Below are positions 1 to 8,975 of a stretch of DNA of 64,000 bases, in pieces. Origin of the DNA: Dongia_B soli (GTDB lineage: Bacteria; Pseudomonadota; Alphaproteobacteria; Dongiales; Dongiaceae); assembly GCF_034044715.1 (NCBI RefSeq), contig NZ_JAXCLW010000002.1, positions 620,001 through 684,000 of the forward strand, given 5' to 3'. The notes under the pieces were generated by a model. It was given only the letters and a program-made list of their open reading frames with translations, made no database searches and was not told the DNA's origin. Both the position numbers and the translations under genes were made by a program. How positions within the stretch are numbered: the first letter of the stretch is position 1; each line of letters begins with the position of its first letter.

Positions 1-1518
1 TCAGTCCTCGCTGGCTGCGACCTGCGACAGGACTTCGCCTTTACCCCGCATCCGCATGATCAGCGGTACGACGAGCGCCAAGGCGGCCAGCGCCAATAGG
101 GTGATCGAGATCGGCGAGTGAACGAGGACCGTGAGATCGCCCTGGCTGATGGCAAGAGCCCGGCGCAATTGCTGTTCGGCCAGCGGACCAAGAATGAGAC
201 CAACAACCACCGGGGCGATCGGATAGCCGAAGCGGCGCAATACATAGCCGAGCAGGCCGAAGGCGAGTAGCAATCCAAGCTCGACGACCGATGGATTGGC
301 GCCGATCGTCCCCAGCGTCGCGAAAAGGAGAATTCCCGCATAAAGCCAATGCCGCGGGATCGACAGCAATTTCACCCACAAGCCAATCATCGGCAGATTG
401 AGAATAAGCAGCATGAAATTGGCGACCAGAAGACTGGCGATCAATCCCCAGACCAGTTCCGGGTTGCTGGTGAAGAGCAGGGGACCCGGTTGCAGCCCGT
501 ATTGCTGAAAGCCTGCCAGCATGATTGCCGCTGTGGCGGTGGTCGGAAGACCAAGGGTCAGGAGCGGCACCAGAGTCCCCGCGGCCGAGGCATTGTTGGC
601 TGCCTCAGGGCCAGCGACACCTTCGATCGCACCGCTACCGAATTCCTCCTTGTGCTTGGAGAAGCGCTTTTCGGTGGCGTAAGACAAGAACGTGCCGATT
701 TCAGCGCCGCCCGCCGGCATTGCACCGATGGGAAAACCGATGACGGTGCCGCGCAGCCAGGACATCCAGGACCGCTTCCAGTCCTCGCGGTTCATCCAGA
801 CCGAACCTTTGACCGGCTCGATCGCTTCGTTGCCATCGCCTTTCGCCGCAGCGACCGACAAGGTTTCTCCGACAGCGAATAAAGCAACAGCAAGCGTCGT
901 CACTTCGACGCCGTCCAGCAGATCGGGTATGCCAAAGGCCAATCGCGCTTGGCCGGTTTGCAGGTCGATGCCGATCAGCCCAAGAGTCAGACCGATGAAG
1001 AGCGCCGTCAGCCCTCGCAATGTTGAATCGCCGAAAGCGGCCGAGACGGTGACGAAAGCCAGAACCATCAATGCGAAATATTCCGCAGGCCCGAAAGAGA
1101 GGGCGAATTTCACGACCCAGGGTGCGATGCAGGCGAGGGCAATGGTCGCAATCAATCCGGCGACGAAGGAGCCGATGGCGGCGGTTGCCAAAGCCGGACC
1201 ACCGCGACCGGCCCGCGCCATCTTATTGCCTTCAAGAGCGGTGACGATCGATGCGCTTTCGCCCGGCGTGTTGAGCAGGATCGATGTCGTGGAGCCACCA
1301 TACATGCCGCCGTAATAAATGCCTGCGAACATGATGAGAGAGCCGGCCGGATCGAGCTTGAAGGTAACCGGGAGGAGTAGGGCGACGGTGAGTGCCGGGC
1401 CGATCCCGGGCAGCACGCCGACTGCCGTGCCAAGCGTGACGCCGACCAAGGCGAAGAGCAAATTGCTGGGCTCGACCGCGACGCCGAGACCCTGCAAAAG
1501 AAGGCTGAAAGTATCCAC
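1..1518 (-). CDS. tctA: Tripartite tricarboxylate transporter, large permease subunit (TctA family)
   Basis: Large integral-membrane subunit of a TTT solute importer, which takes up carboxylates using a periplasmic binding protein. The predicted protein has 505 residues, normal for TctA, and is almost wholly hydrophobic with about 12 membrane segments. Family signatures are visible: GVLPGIGP at about residues 34-41 and GGSTTSILLNTPGE at about 74-87. I chose the GTG start at 1518 because GGGAG lies 6 bases upstream and the protein then begins at the usual place; the frame stays open further upstream but codes for nothing TctA-like. It is the last gene of tctC-tctB-tctA on this strand, 13 bases after tctB, and the stop codon occupies bases 1-3, so the gene is complete. 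The substrate cannot be read from the sequence. Confidence 0.93.
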   Translation of the reverse strand: MDTFSLLLQGLGVAVEPSNLLFALVGVTLGTAVGVLPGIGPALTVALLLPVTFKLDPAGSLIMFAGIYYGGMYGGSTTSILLNTPGESASIVTALEGNKMARAGRGGPALATAAIGSFVAGLIATIALACIAPWVVKFALSFGPAEYFALMVLAFVTVSAAFGDSTLRGLTALFIGLTLGLIGIDLQTGQARLAFGIPDLLDGVEVTTLAVALFAVGETLSVAAAKGDGNEAIEPVKGSVWMNREDWKRSWMSWLRGTVIGFPIGAMPAGGAEIGTFLSYATEKRFSKHKEEFGSGAIEGVAGPEAANNASAAGTLVPLLTLGLPTTATAAIMLAGFQQYGLQPGPLLFTSNPELVWGLIASLLVANFMLLILNLPMIGLWVKLLSIPRHWLYAGILLFATLGTIGANPSVVELGLLLAFGLLGYVLRRFGYPIAPVVVGLILGPLAEQQLRRALAISQGDLTVLVHSPISITLLALAALALVVPLIMRMRGKGEVLSQVAASED

Positions 1519-1531
1519 AAGATGCTCCCTG

Positions 1532-2029
1532 TCAGAACAGCTGTTGGATGAAACGCTCAGGCGGACCGCTGGGCAATGAAAGCTGCAGGATCTTGGCGAA
1601 GAACAGCCAGGCGGCGAAAGACAGAACAATGCCGAGGGGAACGGTCATCCACAGCGGCCCGCGTCCGAAGCTACGGGCGATCGCAGCAAACATCAGTCCG
1701 GTGGCAATCGAGAATCCGGCAATCTTGAGCAGCAGCATCTGTGCGGCGAGGCCACCGACAATCCAGATGATGGGCGCGATGTTGTCGGCTTCCCGTTTGG
1801 GGAAACCGCCGCGCCAGGCCGTAATAGCCGTGGCGACGGCGAGGACCAGCAATCCGCCGGCAATGGCATAGGGAAAGGCCGCTGGGCCGATGCGTGCATA
1901 ACTCGCAGCGCCGCCGATATGGCGGGTGTCCCAAAGGATCAAAGCCGCAACGCCCGCGAGAATGACGGCGATGACCAGCGCCGCCTTATCAGGACGGCGC
2001 CGTATCTCGACCTCGTTATCCCGGCTCAT
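1532..2029 (-). CDS. tctB: Tripartite tricarboxylate transporter, small permease subunit (TctB family)
   Basis: Small membrane subunit that pairs with TctA. The 165-residue protein has four predicted membrane helices and the TctB-like ARIGP segment at about residues 45-49, followed by the Phe-Pro of the family. The start ATG overlaps the tctC stop codon as ATGA (2026-2029), so translation is probably coupled to tctC. An upstream in-frame ATG would add 33 residues lying inside tctC and is rejected. Sequence conservation in TctB proteins is weak, so the call also rests on its place between tctC and tctA. Confidence 0.88.
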   Translation of the reverse strand: MSRDNEVEIRRRPDKAALVIAVILAGVAALILWDTRHIGGAASYARIGPAAFPYAIAGGLLVLAVATAITAWRGGFPKREADNIAPIIWIVGGLAAQMLLLKIAGFSIATGLMFAAIARSFGRGPLWMTVPLGIVLSFAAWLFFAKILQLSLPSGPPERFIQQLF

Positions 2030-2976
2030 TTTACCAGGCCGACTTCTTTCAGGATGGCGCTGGTCGCGGTGATATCGCTGGCGAGCTGCTGCTTGAAGGC
2101 ATCTCCGGCAAGATAGGTGTCCTGCCATTCTTTCGCCTTCAAAGCCTCCTGCCAGGTTTTCGATTTCACCATCTTTTCGATATCGGCCGTGATGGCAGCC
2201 TTCTGGTCATCGGTGATGCCGGGCGCAGTGGCGACCATGCGCCAGTTTTCGACAGCGACATTAACGCCGGCCTCGGTGAAGGTCGGGGCATCGACGCCCT
2301 CGATCCGCTCGCTGCCGGAAACCGCAAGAAGACGCAAGGTGCCGTCCTTGATCTGGCCGCTGAATTCGCCATAGCCGGAAATCCCGGCGGTTACTTGGCC
2401 GCCGAGAATTGCCGCCAGTGCTTCCCCACCACCCGAATAGGCTATGTAGTTGATCTTGGTTGGATCGACGCCGGCCGCCTTGGCGAAGAGACCGGTGGTG
2501 ATGTGATCGGTCCCCCCAGCGGAACCACCTGCCCAAGAGACGGCGCCTGGATCGGCTTTCAGGGCTGTGACCAGATCGGCCAATGATTTGATCGGCGAGG
2601 CGGCCGGGACGACGATCACCTCCTGTTCGCCGGTCAACCGGGCAATCGGCGTTACCTGATCGAGCGTCACCGGCGAGTTATTGGTCAAAATAGCGCCGAC
2701 CATGACATAGCCGCCGACGATCAAGGCGCTCGGGTCGCCCTTATATTGATTGACGAATTGCGCCAGGCCGATCGTTCCACCGGCTCCCGGCACATTGGTG
2801 ACCTGTACGCTGGAAGCAATACCCTCATCCTGCATGGCTGCTTGCATTGTTCGGGCTGTTTGGTCCCAGCCGCCGCCGGGGGCGGCTGGCGCGATGATCT
2901 TATAGTCAGCCGCGCCGGCGCTTGCCGAAATAACCATCAATCCGCCGGCAATAAGCCCGAGTAAGGACTTCTTCAT
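2026..2976 (-). CDS. tctC: Tripartite tricarboxylate transporter substrate-binding protein (TctC/Bug family)
   Basis: Periplasmic solute receptor of the TTT system. The 316-residue protein starts with a clear signal peptide (positive MKKS, hydrophobic core to about residue 20, cleavage near residue 22). The Bug-family start PAAPGGGWDQTAR and the PGAGG motif follow. The start is well supported by a purine-rich site GAGGGGAGGAA just before the ATG; the open frame upstream of it is not coding. First gene of the operon with tctB and tctA. No TctD/TctE two-component genes are seen next to it, so induction by substrate is not evident here. Bug proteins bind varied carboxylates, and the ligand is not predictable by eye. 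Confidence 0.93.
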   Translation of the reverse strand: MKKSLLGLIAGGLMVISASAGAADYKIIAPAAPGGGWDQTARTMQAAMQDEGIASSVQVTNVPGAGGTIGLAQFVNQYKGDPSALIVGGYVMVGAILTNNSPVTLDQVTPIARLTGEQEVIVVPAASPIKSLADLVTALKADPGAVSWAGGSAGGTDHITTGLFAKAAGVDPTKINYIAYSGGGEALAAILGGQVTAGISGYGEFSGQIKDGTLRLLAVSGSERIEGVDAPTFTEAGVNVAVENWRMVATAPGITDDQKAAITADIEKMVKSKTWQEALKAKEWQDTYLAGDAFKQQLASDITATSAILKEVGLVK

Positions 2977-2998
2977 TTTTCCTCCCCTCACAGGTTTC

Positions 2999-3004
2999 AT
3001 TATA
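2999..3004 (-). promoter_or_regulatory. Candidate -10 element of the tct operon
   Basis: On the minus strand this is a perfect TATAAT about 22 bases upstream of the tctC start codon, leaving a short leader of roughly 16 bases. No good -35 box is seen 16-18 bases further up, so this is only a candidate. Confidence 0.3.
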
Positions 3005-3217
3005 GCGCGAACTCTTATCGCTCGGCCTGAGGACGAGCCTGTAATTACCCTGTCTTCATCGGACTTCGTAATGACCGTAAATGCAAGACCAGAGTTTGCC
3101 GGCCCCCGGGAACTGTCCGGAACTGTGCTCGATCGCCATCCGTAAGAGCCGCTCGTGTCAGACGTGACGCTTGCGGACATGAAGCGACGAAATTCGCAGC
3201 CGAACCGCAGCGACAAT

Positions 3218-3262
3218 TTGTCATCAAGCATCGTCTCGCTTAAAGAGGTATTGTCTGTACCT
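3218..3262 (+). promoter_or_regulatory. Candidate hmp promoter with an overlapping inverted repeat
   Basis: TTGTCA (3218-3223) is separated by 17 bases from TAAAGA (3241-3246), a plausible but weak sigma-70-type promoter. An inverted repeat AGGTA-N7-TACCT (3246-3262) covers the region just after the -10 box. The left part, AAGAGGTATTG, resembles the NsrR half-site AAG-N-TG-N-ATTT at 7 of 9 fixed positions. Control by a nitric-oxide sensor is inferred from this and from what hmp does. Confidence 0.35.
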
Positions 3263-3319
3263 GTTTAAAGGCGATTGCAACGACTGGCCGAAGCAGGTCA
3301 GCAATAGGAGGTATTCAAC

Positions 3320-4540
3320 ATGCTGGATAAGGCGACCCGGGACTTGGTCAAGGCGACGGTTCCGGTCCTGAGGGAACATGGCGTGGCGCTCACCCGTCAC
3401 TTCTATGCGCGGATGTTCGCACATAATCCGGAACTGAAGCATGTCTTCAATCAGGCGCATCAGGTAAACGGGCAACAGCAGCAAGCGCTGGCGATGGCGG
3501 TGCTGGCATATGCAGAGAATATCGATGATCCGTCGGTTCTCGCGCCGGTCCTGCAGCGTATCACGCATAAGCATGCAAGCCTCGGCATTCGCGCCGAACA
3601 TTACCCCATCGTTGGCAAGCATCTCCTAGCTTCGATCAAGGAAGTGCTCGGTGACGCGGCGAGCGAGGAGCTTATCGCTGCCTGGGCCGCTGCCTATGGC
3701 CAGCTCGCGGATATCCTGATTGGGGCTGAATCAGCTTTGTATCGCGATGCAGCGACTGTGGCAGGTGGTTGGTCCGGATGGCGTCCCTTCAAGGTCGGCA
3801 AGAAGATCCGCGAAAGCGACGAGATCACATCCTTCTATCTCTATCCAGTCGAAAACGCGCCGTTGCCGGCTTTCAAACCAGGTCAGTTCATCAGCATCCG
3901 CGGTCGCGCGGCGGGCGGGCAGATGATCCAGCCGCGGCAATACAGCCTCTCCGATGCACCGAACGGCGAATATCTGCGCTTATCGATCAAGCGTGAAACC
4001 GGCTTGGAAGAACGGCCGGATGGGATGATTTCCAATTGGATGCATGACAAGATCGAGGAAGGTTCCGTGGTCGAACTATCGCCACCCTTCGGCGACTTCT
4101 TCCTCCATACGGATCGCGAGACACCGGTCGTTCTGATCAGCGGCGGTGTCGGGCTCACACCGATGATGGCCATGCTCAATCATCTGGTGCGCAAGCAGCC
4201 GCAGCGGCGTGTCGTCTTTGTCCACGGGGCGCGGCATCGCGGCGTGCATGCCTTGAACGGCCATGTCCGCGACCTGGCGGAACGGCATCCGCAGGTTTCG
4301 GTGAAGGTCTTCTACGAGAAGGTCGGGAATGACGATAAACCGGGTGTCGATTACGACCTGCCAGGCCGGATCGATCTGACCGCTATCAAGGACGAAACCA
4401 TCCTACCGGAAGCGGATTACTATATCTGTGGCCCGGTGCCGTTCATGAAGGCAAAACTGACGGCCCTCAATGATCTGGGTGTGTCGAGTGATCGTATTCA
4501 CTACGAAGTCTTCGGCTCGCATACCTTGTCGGCAGCATGA
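3320..4540 (+). CDS. hmp: Flavohaemoprotein, nitric oxide dioxygenase
   Basis: Converts nitric oxide and O2 to nitrate using NAD(P)H, in the cytoplasm. The 406-residue protein has the full three-domain layout. The globin domain is at about residues 1-140, with Tyr29, Gln53 and proximal His85 at the positions known from E. coli Hmp. The FAD domain carries RQYS at 206-209. The NAD domain carries GGVGLTP at 275-281. AGGAGG lies 8 bases before the ATG. It is a single gene facing away from the tct operon and converging on trpE. In related genomes trpG, trpD and trpC commonly follow trpE; here hmp occupies that side. Confidence 0.97.
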   Translation: MLDKATRDLVKATVPVLREHGVALTRHFYARMFAHNPELKHVFNQAHQVNGQQQQALAMAVLAYAENIDDPSVLAPVLQRITHKHASLGIRAEHYPIVGKHLLASIKEVLGDAASEELIAAWAAAYGQLADILIGAESALYRDAATVAGGWSGWRPFKVGKKIRESDEITSFYLYPVENAPLPAFKPGQFISIRGRAAGGQMIQPRQYSLSDAPNGEYLRLSIKRETGLEERPDGMISNWMHDKIEEGSVVELSPPFGDFFLHTDRETPVVLISGGVGLTPMMAMLNHLVRKQPQRRVVFVHGARHRGVHALNGHVRDLAERHPQVSVKVFYEKVGNDDKPGVDYDLPGRIDLTAIKDETILPEADYYICGPVPFMKAKLTALNDLGVSSDRIHYEVFGSHTLSAA

Positions 4541-4555
4541 CCCTGGATAAGCCGA

Positions 4556-4590
4556 CGGACGCGGCCTGAGCTTAGCGATTGCCGCGTCCG
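4556..4590. terminator. Candidate bidirectional terminator between hmp and trpE
   Basis: A 10-bp perfect stem, CGGACGCGGC (4556-4565) with GCCGCGTCCG (4581-4590), and a 15-base loop. It sits between two converging genes; its right arm lies in the last codons of trpE. There is no clear T-run on either side, so it may only stabilise 3' ends. Confidence 0.35.
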
Positions 4591-6086
4591 GCGGCGAAAC
4601 GGACGGCTTCCTGGGCCGCGCGGACCAGGGCACGTGCCTTGTTCTGGCATTCCTGGTTCTCGCTTTCCGGGACGCTGTCATGCACGATGCCGGCGCCCGC
4701 CTGGACATACATGACGCCGTCCTTCACCACAGTGGTGCGCAACGCTATGCAGGTATCCATCGTGCCATTGGCCGCGAAATATCCGACCGCCCCGGCATAG
4801 ATGCCGCGCTTCTCCGGCTCGAGCTCCTCGATGATTTCCATGGCGCGCACTTTCGGCGCGCCGGAAACCGTACCGGCCGGGAAGCCGGCCCGGAGCGCAT
4901 CCATCGCGTCGTATTTCTTGTCGATGCGCCCTTCGACATTCGACACGATATGCATGACGTGGGAGTAGTTCTCGATCGTGAACTGATCCGTCACCTTTAC
5001 GGTGCCGATCTGCGCCACGCGGCCGACATCGTTGCGGCCAAGATCCAGCAGCATGAGATGCTCTGCCAGCTCCTTCTGATCTGCGAGCAAATCCGCGGCC
5101 AGCGCCCGGTCTTCCTCCGGCGTTGCACCTCGCTTGCGCGTCCCGGCGATGGGGCGAATGGTGACCGTGTCGTCGCGCAGCCGCACCAGGATTTCGGGGC
5201 TGGAGCCGACGATGGAGAATCCGCCTAGATCCAGGAAGAACAAAAACGGCGAGGGGTTCACCCGGCGCAACGATCGATAGAGCGCGAAAGGGGGCAGGGT
5301 GAAGGGCAGGCTGAAACGCTGTGACAGCACCACCTGAAAGATATCGCCGGCCAGGATGTAATCCTTGGCCTTCCGGACCATGGCATGGAATTGCGTATCA
5401 GTCAGATTAGATCTTGGTTCCGGCAGATCGGGAAGCGGTTCACCGCCGCCACGCTGCTGCGGTAGGCTGCGATCAAGATCGGCCACGATATCGTTCAGCC
5501 GCTCCAGAGCTTGATTATAGGCCGCCCGGGCGGAAACCCCCTCGCGCGGCCAGATCGGCGTGACGACGGTGATCATATCCTCGACATTGTCGAAGATGGC
5601 GACCACGGTTGGCCGCAGGAAAAGGCTGTCCGGCAAAGGCAGGTTGTTCGGCGTCAGATCGGGCAGAACTTCCATCTGCCGGACCATGTCATAGCCGAGA
5701 TAGCCGAAGAGACCCGAGGCCATGGGCGGGAGCCCGGCCGGCAGTTCGATGCGGCTCTCGGCGATCAGGTCCCGCAGCGAGGCTAAAGCAGGTTTATCGA
5801 TCGCCTCGAATTCGTCGGGCTGAAACCTTGCCTGGCGGTTGATTTCCGCTTTTTCGCCTCGACATAGCCAGATCAGGTCGGGCTTGAGACCAATAAGCGA
5901 ATAGCGCCCCCGGACGGCACCGCCTTCGACGGATTCGAACAGGAAGGAATTGGCGCGTCCATCGGAAAGCTTGAGCATGACTGAGACAGGCGTCTCCAAG
6001 TCGGCAACGAGCTTGGTCCAGACGACTTGCGGCTTGCCGTCGTCATAGGCGGCAGCGAAGGCGCTAAAATTCGGCTCCGCCTTCAT
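4572..6086 (-). CDS. trpE: Anthranilate synthase component I
   Basis: Converts chorismate to anthranilate with ammonia supplied by TrpG, the first step of tryptophan synthesis. The 504-residue length is normal. The N-terminal tryptophan-feedback site is recognisable as FESVEGG at about residues 50-56. The C-terminal chorismate-binding domain shows the family motifs SPEILVRL, PIAGTRKRG, DLGRNDVGR, GTVSGAPKVRAME and GAGIVHDSVPESE. The ATG overlaps the ppiD stop as ATGA (6083-6086), so the two are translated from one message. The gene ends next to converging hmp. No trpG, trpD or trpC is in the window, although they usually follow trpE in this lineage. Confidence 0.97.
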   Translation of the reverse strand: MKAEPNFSAFAAAYDDGKPQVVWTKLVADLETPVSVMLKLSDGRANSFLFESVEGGAVRGRYSLIGLKPDLIWLCRGEKAEINRQARFQPDEFEAIDKPALASLRDLIAESRIELPAGLPPMASGLFGYLGYDMVRQMEVLPDLTPNNLPLPDSLFLRPTVVAIFDNVEDMITVVTPIWPREGVSARAAYNQALERLNDIVADLDRSLPQQRGGGEPLPDLPEPRSNLTDTQFHAMVRKAKDYILAGDIFQVVLSQRFSLPFTLPPFALYRSLRRVNPSPFLFFLDLGGFSIVGSSPEILVRLRDDTVTIRPIAGTRKRGATPEEDRALAADLLADQKELAEHLMLLDLGRNDVGRVAQIGTVKVTDQFTIENYSHVMHIVSNVEGRIDKKYDAMDALRAGFPAGTVSGAPKVRAMEIIEELEPEKRGIYAGAVGYFAANGTMDTCIALRTTVVKDGVMYVQAGAGIVHDSVPESENQECQNKARALVRAAQEAVRFAAGRGNR

Positions 6087-7960
6087 TCTTCCGCCATGAC
6101 TTTGTCGATCAGCTGATCGTTGCGTTTGACGGGAATCCGCTGCTGGAGTGCGGCGGCGAATTGCGCGCTCAATTCGTTGCGGATGTCTTCCAGCAACTTG
6201 TCGCTGACGATCTTGGCTTCATCCTTGTGATCGGCGGCAACGGCTGGGGTGATCGCCGTCAATTTTGCGATGACCGGGCCGTCCGCTGCCTGGCCTTGCG
6301 CATAATCGCCAATCTTTGCGGCGAACAACTTCCGCGCCAGGTCTACGTCGATGCCGTTATCGGTATCGCCGACATCGCGGGTGAAGGAGGCACTCGACTT
6401 GATCTCCAGCTTCATGGCTTTGGCTTCGGTTGCCATGTTGCCACCCTGGCGGAGCTTTTCAACGAGCGCCTTCGCTCTTTCGGTCGCGACGCTGCGCTGC
6501 TTATCAGCGATCCAATCCTGGGTGACCTGATCCTTGATCTCCGCCAGAGGCTTCAATTCAGGCGCGGTGACGCCGGTCACCTGCACAACGGCATAGCCGC
6601 CATCCGGCATGGCTGTGAGCTGGCTGGTGCTACCGCTCTGGGTTTGCTGGATCAAGCCCAGCACTTCCGGCCGCAGACCCAATTCTTTGCCGTCGCGATC
6701 GGTGCCGAGCGAATCAACAGCCGGCAGACTTATCGCCTTCAATTTCAGCTTGTCGGCGGCTTCGGAGACGCTCGCACCACCGGCGAGGGCATCTTCCAGC
6801 TGATTGACGATAGAGACCATCGAATCGCTGGCCCGGGAGAGGGCGATCGTATCCCGCAGCTGATTCTTGACCTGATCCAGACTCTGGGTACTAGCTGGCG
6901 TGATGCTCTTCACATGCGCCAAATGCAAGCCGAAGGGGCTCTTGATGGGCGCCGAGACGCCGTCGGCAGCAAGCGCAAAAATGGGATCCTGCAATTCTTT
7001 GGGCTGCAGCTTATCCTTGGTCACCGTACCGAGATCGACCGGCCCGCTGCCGGTGACTTCCTTGACGGCTTCGGCAAATGCCTTGCCTGATTTCATGGCC
7101 GCGAGGATTTTGTCGATCGATGCCTGATCCTGAACCACGACCTGCTCCACGTCGCGCAATTCAGGCGTCCGGAACTCGGCCTCTCGGTTCTTGTATTCCT
7201 GCTGGATATCGTCATCCGACACAGTGATGTCTTTCGCGAAATCCGCCGGCGAGAGTTGCAGGACCGTGGCGGCACGATATTCCGGCCGCATATATTGCTG
7301 CGCATGATCCTTGTGGAATTGCGTCAGGGCGGCATCATCGGGCGTGCCGACATCAGTGATCGAGGCCGAGGGAAGGATCAGGACATCGGCGGTGCGGGTT
7401 TCCGCCTGATAGCTGTAAATTTCATCCGCCAGGATCTGCGGCAGCACGATGTTACTGAATAGGGCGCGATAGAGCTGCCGGTCCTGGAGATCATCGCGGA
7501 CGCGCTGATAGAAGGCCGCTTCGTCATATCCTTCCTGGCGGATGGCCGCGAGGAATTGATTGCGATTGAACTTGCCGTCGATGCCCTGGAAGCTTTGCTG
7601 CGACTGGATCGTTTGAACCACCAATGTGTCCGGGACGGTCAGCCCCAGTTGGTGAGTATAGACCTGCATCAGATTGCGGTTGATGCGCTGATCTACCAGC
7701 TTTTGCGGGACACCTGCAGCCCGGATCTGGTCCGGTGTCAACTGTACGCCCTGGCGCTGATATCCTTGGATCAGCAGTTGCAGATCCCGATGCAGATCGG
7801 TCTGGCTATATTCCAGATCGCCCACCGTCGCCACCGGCGTGCTTTTGCCGCTGTTCCGGAAAATATCGCCCACGCCCCAAGCGGCAAAAGCAACGATCAG
7901 GATCACGAACAGGATTTTTGCCACGAGCGAGGTGGTCTTATGCCGGATGGTGCTGAGCAT
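6083..7960 (-). CDS. ppiD: Periplasmic folding chaperone, PpiD/SurA-type peptidyl-prolyl isomerase
   Basis: Membrane-anchored periplasmic foldase that helps exported proteins fold after leaving SecYEG. The 625-residue protein opens with an MLSTIRHKTTS start and one membrane helix at about residues 14-34, as in E. coli PpiD. A SurA_N-like chaperone region follows, with a parvulin (rotamase) domain at about residues 265-355, then a long C-terminal chaperone-like part. Active-site residues of parvulins are poorly kept in PpiD proteins generally, so catalysis is uncertain. It faces tpiA across 155 bases and heads the ppiD-trpE pair, an arrangement known from other alphaproteobacteria. Confidence 0.93.
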   Translation of the reverse strand: MLSTIRHKTTSLVAKILFVILIVAFAAWGVGDIFRNSGKSTPVATVGDLEYSQTDLHRDLQLLIQGYQRQGVQLTPDQIRAAGVPQKLVDQRINRNLMQVYTHQLGLTVPDTLVVQTIQSQQSFQGIDGKFNRNQFLAAIRQEGYDEAAFYQRVRDDLQDRQLYRALFSNIVLPQILADEIYSYQAETRTADVLILPSASITDVGTPDDAALTQFHKDHAQQYMRPEYRAATVLQLSPADFAKDITVSDDDIQQEYKNREAEFRTPELRDVEQVVVQDQASIDKILAAMKSGKAFAEAVKEVTGSGPVDLGTVTKDKLQPKELQDPIFALAADGVSAPIKSPFGLHLAHVKSITPASTQSLDQVKNQLRDTIALSRASDSMVSIVNQLEDALAGGASVSEAADKLKLKAISLPAVDSLGTDRDGKELGLRPEVLGLIQQTQSGSTSQLTAMPDGGYAVVQVTGVTAPELKPLAEIKDQVTQDWIADKQRSVATERAKALVEKLRQGGNMATEAKAMKLEIKSSASFTRDVGDTDNGIDVDLARKLFAAKIGDYAQGQAADGPVIAKLTAITPAVAADHKDEAKIVSDKLLEDIRNELSAQFAAALQQRIPVKRNDQLIDKVMAEE

Positions 7961-8063
7961 CTTGATCTACCAGTTGAAAATCGGCCGGCATCATAGGGAT
8001 AGCGGCTGGCTGCGGCAAGCGTTCCGGACTTGGAAATGTAATCTATCCGGCTGGCCGGATCGG

Positions 8064-8088
8064 GGCGGCCTGTGATAGGAAGGCCGCC
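8064..8088 (+). promoter_or_regulatory. Hairpin in the tpiA leader
   Basis: GGCGGCCT (8064-8071) pairs with AGGCCGCC (8081-8088) around a 9-base loop, ending 27 bases before the tpiA ATG and just before its AAAAGGA ribosome site. It could stabilise the leader or modulate translation. No T-run follows. Confidence 0.35.
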
Positions 8089-8115
8089 GCCACTGGAAAA
8101 AGGATAAATCGAACC

Positions 8116-8877
8116 ATGTCGACGCCGAATGTACGGCCGCTGGCGGCCGGCAATTGGAAGATGAATGGCAGCAGCGAAATGACCTTGTCCCTATTGAAGG
8201 GACTGACGGAACGGCTGAAATCCGCCGGCGGAAGTCTGGCGGCGGAAATCCTGGTTTGTCCGCCATTCCCCTATCTGGCGGCGGCCATCGCTTTGGTGGA
8301 CAAGGACATTGCCGTCGGCGGACAGGATTGCCATCCCAAGGCTTCCGGCGCCCATACTGGCGACGTGGCGGCAGCGATGCTGGCGGATATCGGGTGCCGG
8401 TATGTCATTCTGGGGCATTCGGAGCGCCGCACGGATCATGGCGAATCCAGTGCGGAAGTCGCGGCGAAGGCGGCAGCGGCGCTCGTAGCGAAACTGACGG
8501 CAATCATCTGCGTTGGCGAAACGGAAGCTGAGCGGGATCGCGGCGAGGCGTTGAAAATCGTGGAAAAACAGATCGTTGAATCGCTTCCCCCCGCGGGCTC
8601 GGCAAGCAATCTGGTGATTGCCTATGAACCGGTTTGGGCGATCGGCACCGGGCGTACGCCGACAAGTGATGACGTGGCTGCCGTGCATGGTCATATCCGC
8701 AAGCTCTTGCGGACCAATCTGGCTGATGGCGGTCAGGTACGCATCCTCTATGGCGGCTCCGTCAAGCCAGCCAATGCGGCAGAACTGATGGCGATTCCCG
8801 ACGTAAACGGCGCGCTGGTCGGGGGCGCCAGTCTAAAGGCCGAGGACTTCTGGGCAATCGCCGAGGCTTGCCGCTGA
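8116..8877 (+). CDS. tpiA: Triosephosphate isomerase
   Basis: Interconverts dihydroxyacetone phosphate and glyceraldehyde-3-phosphate in glycolysis. The 253-residue TIM barrel shows the full active site: Lys15 in NWKMNG, His101 in GHSERR and Glu171 in AYEPVWAIGTG, followed by the phosphate-binding YGGSVKP and GGASL loops. AAAAGGA precedes the ATG. It is the first gene of the plus-strand block tpiA-secG-pyrG-kdsA-eno. Confidence 0.98.
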   Translation: MSTPNVRPLAAGNWKMNGSSEMTLSLLKGLTERLKSAGGSLAAEILVCPPFPYLAAAIALVDKDIAVGGQDCHPKASGAHTGDVAAAMLADIGCRYVILGHSERRTDHGESSAEVAAKAAAALVAKLTAIICVGETEAERDRGEALKIVEKQIVESLPPAGSASNLVIAYEPVWAIGTGRTPTSDDVAAVHGHIRKLLRTNLADGGQVRILYGGSVKPANAAELMAIPDVNGALVGGASLKAEDFWAIAEACR

Positions 8878-8975
8878 CGCAATAGCTGTCCAGGGCGCTT
8901 ATATCTTTCGCTGGCCAAGCGGCTGCAAAACCGCTAGAACGCCGCAAATTGACGTGAATTCAAAGGATTGGTGCG

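Larger units (their letters stand above)
2977..3319. other. Divergent intergenic region between tctC and hmp
   Basis: 343 bases with no gene I can support. It holds a perfect -10 box for tctC on the minus strand near its left end. Near its right end it holds a candidate hmp promoter with an inverted repeat. The 3005-3215 stretch shows no clear structure; short open frames in it are extensions of the neighbouring genes. Confidence 0.6.

Noticed and set aside
2977..3231. Upstream extension of tctC by 85 codons
   Set aside because: A strong ribosome site and signal peptide place the start at 2976; the extension does not resemble the family.
6161..7090. Plus-strand open frame of 309 codons opposite ppiD
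   Set aside because: Antisense shadow; no recognisable protein features.
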